Source: Cyclaneusma minus
Lineage: Eukaryota; Ascomycota; Leotiomycetes; Marthamycetales; Marthamycetaceae
Assembly (NCBI GenBank): GCA_037179335.1
Contig: JAKZHN010000006.1
Coordinates: 496,001-560,000, forward strand
DNA: 64,000 nucleotides
Direction of reading: 5' to 3'
Each line of letters begins with the position of its first letter. Position 1 is the first letter of the stretch. Positions 56,055-64,000 of this stretch are shown here, one piece after another. A program made the translations under genes and the position numbers. The notes beneath the pieces were generated by a model. That model searched no databases. It saw only the letters and a list, made by a program, of their open reading frames with translations, and was not told where the DNA came from.

Positions 56055-58040
56055 CTAATTTCCAGGAGAGTATTTCCACACACCATTGGCGAGGTTATCT
56101 GCAGTGTCTGCCAACAGAATCACGCGGCGCTTGTTGCAGTATGATGTCTTGTCCATGATGTCCACCTTCAGCTTCGTCAATTCGCCTACTGGCTTTTCAA
56201 ACATTTCCGAAAGGTTCTCGACAGCCATTTCAAGGTCTTTCTGGTTGTCTTCGAACATCGCAGTCAGGTTATCGCGTGCAAGATAGAAGGCAAAGGCATA
56301 GGTCCACTTCAGCGTCTGTCTGCACGTCTGGAGTGCTTGAGAGGCGGAGTTGAGGTACTGAACTTCGATCCAAGACATGCCTGATGCAGATTGTAGTTGA
56401 ACCATCTTCTTTTCCGTCTTCGTGGCGATGTCCTTATCGAGCTTGGCAGACTGCTCGTGGTTGGCATATCGGTTGTAGTAGTGTAGGTATCGTTCAAGTG
56501 AGACTCGGGATTTTGCTTGTGCATCTCGAGCTTCGGAACCGCTCTTCTCTTCGAATCGATTGCAGTTGTACCAGCTGGTACCATGCTCCGACCAGAGACC
56601 CATGCACATCCAGCAAAATTCGTGTCTGCATTTCCTGCATGTCATGTGGTTGCAGCCACCGTTCTTTTCGATAGTAGAGTTGCATCTGGGACACTCCTTG
56701 GTATTTGCAGAAATCCAGTTTGCAGTTTCGGAGTCATCGGCACATTTCTTCAGCCACCTCTTGACCAAGTCGCAAGGCGCAGGTTGATGATCAGTGAGAA
56801 TGCATCCAAAGCAGAAGCGGTATCCACACTCGCATGCAACAGTCGGAACCACCTTGTCCAAGTCTTGCTTCTTAACACCGCACTCCACAGCATAGACGCA
56901 GTTTGGAGCGGGGCACCACTTCATAGAAGGCTTGTCCTCCACATATGTCCTTGTCAAAAGTTCGTGGTATCGGTCGTTCAAATCCGGGGTGACGAGTAGA
57001 TCCATCGACTTGGCATCCATGATTCGTTTGCAGCCTTCCGCAGGACACTGGATTCGTGCGGCTTCTCCTTCTTCGCGTATCTTTTGGCCCAGATAATGGC
57101 GATAGCAATCCACACAGTATCTGTGACCACATTTCATGGCGAATGTCTCCAGCCCTTCCTCGTCTTCACAGCAAATCTCGCAGCTAAAGGCCGGGACCGT
57201 GATCAGCTTCGGAGGCCCGCTGGTGCTCGGACCGAGGCCTGCACTTTCGAGGACTTTGTTTGGTTGGTCCATGTAATCCTCGATCAGACGCTCCTTGTTC
57301 CATCGGAAGTGGCGTAAGAGTATGGCCGTATCTTCTTTCCGTAGATCGAGAATCATATTCACTTCGCTAATGACATCGTCCTGCTGCTTCTGGATCGTCT
57401 CGGGGCTGTAGACCTTGTAGTTGAGATCGAATGATGGCCTGGCCTTCTTCTCTGCCGGATCCTTTTGTGAAAATTGAAGATCTGGTTCAGGCTCGTCAAA
57501 TCCAAAATCTGGGGCAGCACAAGGCTGTCCGTTAGCATGCGCGTTTATCGGGCGAACAGATGAGGCTGGACGGAAGTTTGACTCACCATCGTCGGAGGCG
57601 TTGTCGCTCTCGTCCTGGAGGACATCATCCTCGCTGGACATGCCAGACATAAAATCGTCAGAGTCCATGTCGTTTGCGGGGCTCTGCTCAGTGAGTGGCG
57701 TTGGGGGGCCAGCGGTGGGAGCTGCTGAGGCGACTCGTTTGGTAGGTTGCGAACCTTGGTTGTCTTCGTCGGAGATCGCCTCAGCGGCTTTGCGTTTTCT
57801 GGTTGAGGGTGGAATGGTGGCGGATGAAGGTGCGCGGTGGTTGTCAAGTGCCGGCGAGATCGAGGCACAAGACTCCCTGCACTGTTGGCTAGGTATCTGA
57901 GAGGCTATGTGTGAATCGGATTCGAGACTGGGCGTGTCAGACGGCCGATCGGAATGACGTCGCGCAGGAGGATCTCCACAACGCGGAAGATGGAGGAAAC
58001 TCGTGCAAACGGGTGGCGGCGACCCAGGCGAGACAAACAA
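56055..58040 (-). CDS. Ariadne-type RBR E3 ubiquitin ligase
   Basis: Continuous frame of 661 aa, or 635 aa if the intron below is removed. RING1 begins SCEICCEDEEG and contains CGHRYCVDCY and CPAEGCKR. IBR contains WCPAPNC and CECGYRFCFGC. RING2 is CPRCNSTIEKNGGCNHMTC with HEFCWMC, where the Cys of NHMTC is the expected catalytic cysteine that receives ubiquitin. The C-terminal helical Ariadne domain (SLERYLHYYNRYANHEQSAKL onward) is complete, placing it with HHARI/Ari1 ligases. 57586-57509 (78 bases) has a GTGAGT donor and CCCAG acceptor and is open in frame; removal gives SDDDFGFDEPEPD, a better family fit. The start may be the internal ATG at 57668 (MDSDDFM), which resembles usual Ariadne N-termini; the 124 residues before it are Ser/Pro-rich. 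Confidence 0.92.
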   Translation of the reverse strand: MFVSPGSPPPVCTSFLHLPRCGDPPARRHSDRPSDTPSLESDSHIASQIPSQQCRESCASISPALDNHRAPSSATIPPSTRKRKAAEAISDEDNQGSQPTKRVASAAPTAGPPTPLTEQSPANDMDSDDFMSGMSSEDDVLQDESDNASDDGESNFRPASSVRPINAHANGQPCAAPDFGFDEPEPDLQFSQKDPAEKKARPSFDLNYKVYSPETIQKQQDDVISEVNMILDLRKEDTAILLRHFRWNKERLIEDYMDQPNKVLESAGLGPSTSGPPKLITVPAFSCEICCEDEEGLETFAMKCGHRYCVDCYRHYLGQKIREEGEAARIQCPAEGCKRIMDAKSMDLLVTPDLNDRYHELLTRTYVEDKPSMKWCPAPNCVYAVECGVKKQDLDKVVPTVACECGYRFCFGCILTDHQPAPCDLVKRWLKKCADDSETANWISANTKECPRCNSTIEKNGGCNHMTCRKCRHEFCWMCMGLWSEHGTSWYNCNRFEEKSGSEARDAQAKSRVSLERYLHYYNRYANHEQSAKLDKDIATKTEKKMVQLQSASGMSWIEVQYLNSASQALQTCRQTLKWTYAFAFYLARDNLTAMFEDNQKDLEMAVENLSEMFEKPVGELTKLKVDIMDKTSYCNKRRVILLADTADNLANGVWKYSPGN

Positions 58041-58488
58041 GGCCTCGCAGAAAGTCTTTCCGACGGGTCAAGAAATACTTGCCGAGAAATCGAGTCAGCC
58101 TGGGGAGAGAGAGCCGTCGTGGCAGCCGCTTTCGACTGCGACAAGCGGTACATGTACCAACTACCAAATCACGTGCGAGGGGTACATAGCTAAATTTATG
58201 CACGTCGCCGACTTCCGCCGCTGCCGAAATCACAGAAAGTCAGAAAAGGGGGCGTTTATGATTTTTTTACAGGGGAAACTATTCGGAGTCCTACATGCAT
58301 TTGTTTCACTTTTACATTAGCTCTAGGGGGTATCTGGAAACAAACTGCTCTAGGTAGAGAGCTAGCATTCACCAGTCACTCTCTCCCACTGCACAACGAC
58401 AAATGCAACCCTTATGGACAAGGCGCCATAAACACCACTATTCCCAGATCAAACCCATGACCCCGAACACCATTTTATGCCCATCCAA
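58041..58488. other. Spacer between RBR ligase start and RPA34 stop
   Basis: 448 bases holding the RBR promoter and the RPA34 3' region. No gene seen. Confidence 0.4.
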
Positions 58489-60418
58489 CTACGTCACCTT
58501 CTGCTTCTTTTTCTTCGGCTGAGAAGCAGGTTCTGGGGAAGATCGGTCCTTGGACTTGAGGATGTCCACGACCTGTTGGTTGAAGGTCTTTCTGGCTGGC
58601 GGTAGAATATGGGAAGACGAAATCCTGGCACTGGAAGCGTCCGGGACCCATTCTCGGTACTTTGGCTTCGTCTTTTGGCTTGCCTTGGTCTTGTCGTTTC
58701 CCTTGCTACTAGAGCCATCAACCCCATTGACTCCGCTGTCTTTTATAGAAGCCGTGCCCCGTGCAGCTCCTGAACCATGGCCGTGAGCACTTGCAGAAGA
58801 CTTAGCTTTCTTCAAACGAGAAGAAAAGTTGCTTGGAGTGATGTCGGATTTTGGGAAGCGGTCAGAGGAGACTGCAGATGAAAAGGAGGCTGCTTTCTTT
58901 GGCGGAAGAATGGATGTCGCTTTCACTTGGGAGCGAATCGTCTCATGGACATCTTCATCGTCCTCAGTTGACGGTGATGGACTTGGACGCGTTGGAGATG
59001 CGCTTGTCTGCTTATTTGAATGTTTCAGCTGGCTGTGTTTTGGCTGGGGTACTGGTGTTGACAAACTTGAGGCTTTCTTGGATCCACCATCTTCCAGCTT
59101 CCTTTTCGTTCCCGACTTCGAAGATGGAGTGGGCTTGACCGGCACAACTGGAGCATCCGGCATCTCCTCGTCTGATTCTGAAGACTCCTCCTCTTCTTCC
59201 GATTCCTCTTCGCTTGAAGAGTCCTCGGCAATTTTCTCAGGCACCTTGAATGTTGGGGGTGCATCCTCCATATCCTCATCACTGTCATCTTCGTCTTCGG
59301 ATGTTGAGGCCGATCCGATTGTGACCGGGCCATCGTTGCCCGATCCAAATGGCTGGTAGCGCATTTTCAGACCCTTTGGCTGTGGACGCACAGGTTTCTT
59401 GGCAGGTACTGTGGCTTTGCCGGGTCCGGTAGAAAGTACGTCGGCAAGGTCTGGGATTTTCACAAGCTGTTGCAAGTGATATGTCTGGTCGATACGCTTT
59501 TTGACTATCCAAAAATCAGTAGGCTAACATCGAGGAGTTTGAAAGTGTCTTACCCAGCCCGTAACTATCGTTCTTCCGCGAAGGAACCATAACTCTGGTA
59601 TTACTCGTGTTCTCGGCTGCATCTGCGACAAAACCGTAGTCTTTGCCATCTTGGGACAGGATAACTCCCTTGTCTCGCACATTTTGAAGAGCAATTTGTT
59701 TGATTGCACTGATCGGCACGGCTGCTGGAGCTGTGAAGTACCAGATCTGCTTGTTCTGGAGGTTCTGTTTGTCAAAGAGTCCATAAGCTTTCGAAGTCGA
59801 GTCTGCGGATTTCTTAGCGACATCGAAGCCAGCAGGAGGCGCAAACTGAGCTCTGGGCCGAGGAGCAGATGATGCAGTCTGCTTGTCTTTGCTTGAAGAT
59901 CTGTGACGCAGATTAGCATGAGCGCAACTGCAAGACCAAAAAAAGGTAGCAGAAACTCACTCGGGATTCGACTCGTCCTCGTCTTCCTCCTCATCCTCCT
60001 CCTCATCCTCCTCCTCTTCGTCCTCTTCTTCGTCCTCTTCCTCGTCGTCTTCTTCCGATTCTTCGTCTTCTCCGTCCTCAATCACCTCATCTTCCTTCTC
60101 TCGGTCTTCGTCCTCCTCGTCGCTCTCGCTCTCACTCTCTTCCGCGAGGGCGACAGCTTTGCCCTTCTTTGCGCTGGCGGGCACAGCCTTTGGCTTTCCG
60201 TTGGGCTTGTCCTTGCCGGTCAGTTTCGCCGCAGATTTGGACACCTTGGCTGCTGGTACGACAGGTTGCGCATCGACATCGGGCGTATCATTCTCCAAGT
60301 CACTGTCAGCGATGTATTCTGTGCTTCTTGACTTCGCAGGCGCAGCGGGCGCTTTCGTGGTTTTGCTTTTCACAACAGGCTTGGAAGCCTTCTTATCTTT
60401 CTTGCCGTCTTTCGCCAT
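58489..60418 (-). CDS. RPA34: RNA polymerase I subunit RPA34-like (A34.5)
   Basis: Three exons: 60418-59961, 59900-59554 and 59504-58489, giving 606 aa. A Lys/Ala-rich head is followed by a very acidic tract at about residues 95-150. The RPA34 domain lies at roughly residues 160-300: APPAGFDVAKKS, LQNKQIWYFTAPAAVPISAIKQIALQNV, ILSQDGKDYGFVADAA, QTYHLQQLVKIPDLADVLS. The C-terminus is a long Ser/Lys-rich tail ending KKKKQKVT. In yeast A34.5 pairs with A49 on Pol I in the nucleolus and supports initiation and elongation of rRNA synthesis. It is larger than the yeast protein because of the acidic and tail regions. Divergent from GRC3 with 223 bases between starts. Confidence 0.85.
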
Positions 60419-60641
60419 GTTTGAATTCGGTGCGCGCTGTCACGAGCAGGGCAATTCTCGTGGTTGTGGTGCGACAGGTGGTGAATTAAAGATCTTTGGC
60501 AGCGGGCGCCTTGAAAAAGTTTGGGACCCTTCAATGAACTTTCAAAATATTCTTGGAGATGGTCCGTGCGCTGCAGGCCGACCTTCCGCGCCCTCGTTAA
60601 AGTTTGAATTCAAAGGAAATAAATTCACAAACAACGTCGAT
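60419..60641. promoter_or_regulatory. Shared divergent promoter (RPA34 / GRC3)
   Basis: The only space upstream of both genes. It contains TGAAAAAGTTT at 60512-60522, two mismatches at most from the ribosomal RNA processing element consensus (TGAAAAATTTT) known in yeast, and AACTTTCAAAATATT further on. Joint control is inferred. Confidence 0.55.
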
Positions 60642-63094
60642 ATGGCGTCTGTCAAGAAACGGAAATTGAATACTGCTGATAAAGCTCCGGGTGCGTCTCG
60701 AGTGGCACTTTCTATATAGATGTTGGCTAATTAACTCCCAGCGCTAAGTGCCGTGGCCGCCAGGAGACTGAGAAGTGATGCGTCCCAGGCACAGCCCTCT
60801 GCATCACAACCTTCACCATCCAAGAAGCAAGAACTTTCGGAAAATTCGAAAGACGACCTGCTTTTCAACGGGGCAGATCTTGCATCATCAAAAGATGCAG
60901 CTTCTTTCAGAAATGCCAAATCTGGCTTGTCTGCTAAGACACCCAAACCAAGAGAGCCGGTTCAAGAAAACCTGTCTCTAAAACCCGGTTTTGGGGAAGA
61001 GCAGTCAGGTGATTTCATACCGATGTATGCTCCTTTCTTCCGGTACAATGTGCTCAGTTTGCTGACATCTTTCAGAGATGCTGCAGCTACCTTACCCCGG
61101 AGACCAAATGCTGCTCTGTCGAAGTTCTTGGATACTGAGGCCAGTTTCCGGGAGTCGAAAAAGGGGGTGGAAGTCACCGTTGAGTCTGGCGAAGTAAGCT
61201 GCACATACCATGCTTTTGACCATTTACTAATTGTCATCAGAGACTTGTAGTACTAGGCGAGTACAGGCTCACCTTGAAAAAGGGGCAAGTCTCCATTCTG
61301 GGCGCAACACTGTCTCAAAAAGGCGCCTCCTATCAAGTCTACGCACCTGCATCGCATTCGCTCCCAGTCATCAGAAATGCGGATAGTTCAAAAGCAGCAG
61401 TCGTTGAGCTACGCTCTTGCCAAAGCAATCTTCCAGACCTGGCAGAATTATCACCACTGTATGGCAGAATCTGGGCCAGTGAATCTCGCCCAAACGATCC
61501 CGAAAAGGTGAAATCCAGTAGGACCAGGTCTTTTGAAATTGTGTTCGGAGAGGAAAACTCTTCCAAACAACTCTACATTCAGCCTGTCATATCCCCTCCT
61601 CAATGGAACGCAATGCTTCATGAGTCGATGTTCTCACCTGAAGCTATCAATTTGAGACGAGCGAATGTTCCATCCACTTTCATGATATGCGGTCCGAAGT
61701 CCTCGGGGAAGTCAACCTTTACAAAACTCCTCATCAACCAGATGCTCACTACAAACATTGGCCCCAGCGGGAAAACCATACCGGAAGTGGCGCTGCTGGA
61801 CATCGACCCAGGCCAGCCGGAGTACTCAATCCCCGGTCAAGTTTCCTTGATCTGTATCCAGGAGCCCAATTTCGGACCGCCATTCACACATCCCAACGCA
61901 TCATCGGTCAAGGGCATAAGAGTAATAAGAGCCCACTCCACTAACGCAATATCTCCATCAGCAGACCCCGAATTCTACATGGCCTGCATCCTGGACCTTC
62001 TAGCCCACTACCGACAATACCTCAAAACAGCACCACTCACTCCTCTCGTCGTCAACACTCCCGGCTGGATCCTCGGCACCGGTCTCATGATTCTCACAGA
62101 TTTGCTCAAAGAAGTCCAGCCTACGATTGCAATCTACATGTCCGAAGAAGGCCCTCCGGAAGTGGTTTCTGCTCTGCGAGAGGCTAACAAGCCTCGGGCT
62201 TTACATACTCTCCCTTCCCAGATGAGCGAATACACGACGAGGATTTCATCACAACTTCGAGCTATGCAGACGATGTCGTATTTCCACCTTGCAGAGACCA
62301 AGAGCAAAGACGGGGCTTTGGTGTGGAATAAGGAGCCATTGTCTTCTCTGCCTCCGCTAGAGGTTACGTATGCAGGAGAAGGAGCCGGAATTATGGGCAT
62401 TTTATGTCAAGGCGACCAACCACCTGCTGATATGCTGGCCGATGCCATCAACGGGACCATTCTATCCGTGGTAGTCATCGAAGACAAGGCAGCATTCGCC
62501 GACAGTCCCTTATCCTCAGACGACCAGGAAATATTACCTACCGATTCTCTCGACCCTGAAGACCCTTCAAACACAGAACCAGGACAATCCCAGCCTCAAA
62601 CTCCTCTCATTATCCATACTGAACAAGAAGAACTTCCCTACTTCGACCCTACGAGCACCATTACCTTGAATCCAAAATACTGCCACTCAATAGGCTATGT
62701 ACTACTGCGCGGCATCGACGTCGCCCGTCGCCAACTCCAAGTCATCACTCCCATATCACTCGAAAAGATCTCAAATCTCGCAGAAGAAGGCAAACAGATA
62801 ATCCTCGTCAGCGGAAAGCTGGAGACGCCTGGCTGGGCATACCAAGAAGATCTGAATCGAGCCGCCTGGCTACGCAAATCCGGCAAAGCACTTGCTGCCG
62901 GACAAGCTGGAGTTGAGGAAGACAGCGATGAAGTGATGGAAAATGCGGTTGATATTGAGGCTCTGAACAGCGAGCAAGTTGTGGAAACTGAGGCGCCGTG
63001 GTTGGAGCAGCTTAAAGGCGATCAGGGACGCGGTGCGGGAGGTCGCGTGTGGAGGGTTAGGAGGGATCTGGGGAAGAATGATGGTGGCGATTAG
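60642..63094 (+). CDS. GRC3: Grc3 polynucleotide 5'-kinase (rRNA processing)
   Basis: Exons 60642-60690, 60742-61193 and 61241-63094 give 784 aa. An extra in-frame 51-base intron (61025-61075, donor GTATGC, acceptor TTTCAG) may also be removed, giving 767 aa and joining SGDFIPI to DAAATLP. A basic N-terminus (KKRKLN) leads to GERLVVLGEYRLTLKKGQVSI, the N-terminal beta domain of Clp1/Grc3 kinases. The P-loop is GPKSSGKST near residue 318. LLDIDPGQPEYSIPGQVSL is the Walker B/Clasp-like block and LVVNTPGWILGTGLMILTDLL is the lid-side motif. In yeast Grc3 works with Las1 to phosphorylate the 25S-side end during ITS2 removal. Length and motif order match fungal Grc3 rather than Clp1. Confidence 0.9.
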
Positions 63095-63602
63095 GCTTCT
63101 GCATGTGATGGTTACTATTGCGGAAGGTAGAATTCCATGCTTTTTATGCAGGAGTGCAATGCAACTTGGTTATGGCGATAAGCTGGGGTTGTGTGTGCCA
63201 GACATGTCTCAGAATTCGCTATATGATGGTCACGTGTCGTGCAAATGTCTCGGTGGCGTATGTAAGGCTGGCGGGTGATCTAGTGTGAGCGAAAATAGCT
63301 TAGTCGCTTTTAGGGGGACGTTTTCCTGCTTTTTAAACTCAATTTGGGGTTCAGTGGTTTGGTGTTGCTAGGCAGCTAGAGCATCGCTGAGCATCGCTGA
63401 GCTTGCTTTCGTCCTGCATTTTGGCCAGCCACTCGCTTTCTCGCGACTCGTGAGGCGGGCGTGTGGCGGATTAATCGGCCCACACCATGAATGGTTCGCT
63501 GGACACCACTGCTCATGTCGATTAGTGAAGTGGGGTTTGGACAGCCCTCGATGATACAAACTGTTCTTGAACCCTTGTTCTATTCTCAGTTATTACATGT
63601 AG
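63095..63602. other. 3' flank of GRC3, no gene
   Basis: No supported frame. A short direct repeat (GAGCATCGCT twice) lies at about 63380-63400. Confidence 0.4.
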
Positions 63603-63604
63603 TA

Positions 63605-63883
63605 CTTGTGTGGCGATTTAGTGTGTCCTAGCGTGCCCCCGTTTTCCCTATACAGCTGCTGGAGTACTGTATTAGGAATTCTGTTCTATAGATTAGTTCG
63701 AGTGGCCAATTGGAATTCTGAGAAATATTAATCAAATAACATTAATACCATATATAAGTGTATTAATCGTTCTCTAAATAGCCTCAAATATTCTTTCGCA
63801 ATCGAAAGAAATGCTAACTGGCCAAATTAATGGAATCCTGTGGTGACAAAACCACGCTAGGACACACTAAATCGCCACACAAG
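63605..63883. mobile_element. MITE with 30+ base perfect terminal inverted repeats, TA flanks
   Basis: 279 bases. The left end CTTGTGTGGCGATTTAG continues to TGTGTCCTAGCGTG; the right end is its exact reverse complement (CACGCTAGGACACA... CCACACAAG). The pair sits between TA (63603-63604) and TA (63884-63885), the target duplication expected of Tc1/mariner/pogo elements. The interior is AT-rich without coding capacity, so this is a non-autonomous copy moved by a transposase elsewhere. Perfect ends suggest fairly recent movement. Confidence 0.88.
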
Positions 63884-64000
63884 TATGCCTTGAGTTACTT
63901 CAAAATCTTGGTAAACTACCATGTGTCTGAGGCACTTTCCATTACCAGGTTGAAGAAATATTAGTCGTTTCCTAGAGGACTCTTAGCCGCCCGGAGCCTC

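Overview
The window comes from the nuclear genome of a filamentous ascomycete (Pezizomycotina). The genes have one to four short introns, most of 45-80 bases with GT(A/G)(A/T)G donors and YAG acceptors. The proteins are fungal: a Pdr-type ABC-G transporter, the HOPS subunit Vps41, a Ytp1-like membrane protein, Pol I subunit RPA34, Grc3, and an Ariadne-type RBR ligase. I cannot fix the class (Dothideomycetes, Leotiomycetes or other) from sequence alone.

Left part (1-26.6 kb) is ordinary gene-bearing DNA. In order: a long coiled-coil protein (+), a 121-aa protein with an Lsb1/Pin3-like head (+), a membrane-anchored alpha/beta hydrolase (-), a small secreted Cys-containing protein (+), the ABC-G transporter (-), a Ser/Thr-rich secreted protein (-), and a divergent pair: an RMND1/Mrx10-like mitochondrial protein (-) and VPS41 (+).

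Middle part (26.6-41.7 kb) is almost gene-free and is the most unusual part of the window. It is full of related but diverged units of roughly 260-410 bases. Many carry a good TATA box (TATAAATA, TATATAAA or TATAAAAA, on either strand) and a CTGCTGTCG-type element, but no conserved reading frame. The clearest section is a seven-unit head-to-tail array at 36.17-38.27 kb. Embedded in this zone are a DEDDy 3'-5' exonuclease gene with an in-frame stop, 7-bp and 15-bp minisatellites, and a decayed initiator-tRNA-like sequence.

Right part (41.7-64 kb) alternates genes with repeat-rich DNA. Genes: YTP1-like (+), a small gene with duplicated exons and a GC-AG intron (+), tRNA-Ser(UGA) (+), an unknown 187-aa protein with an internal repeat (-), a class C beta-lactamase-like serine hydrolase (-), the RBR ligase (-), and the divergent pair RPA34 (-) / GRC3 (+). 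The last two share a 223-bp promoter region and both belong to rRNA production. Between 47.5 and 50.4 kb and at the right end are inverted-repeat elements (MITE-like), including a 279-bp element with perfect 33-bp inverted ends flanked by TA.

No virus, CRISPR or bacterial-type operon is present. Splice models were built by eye from frame continuity and splice consensus; start codons are the least certain points.
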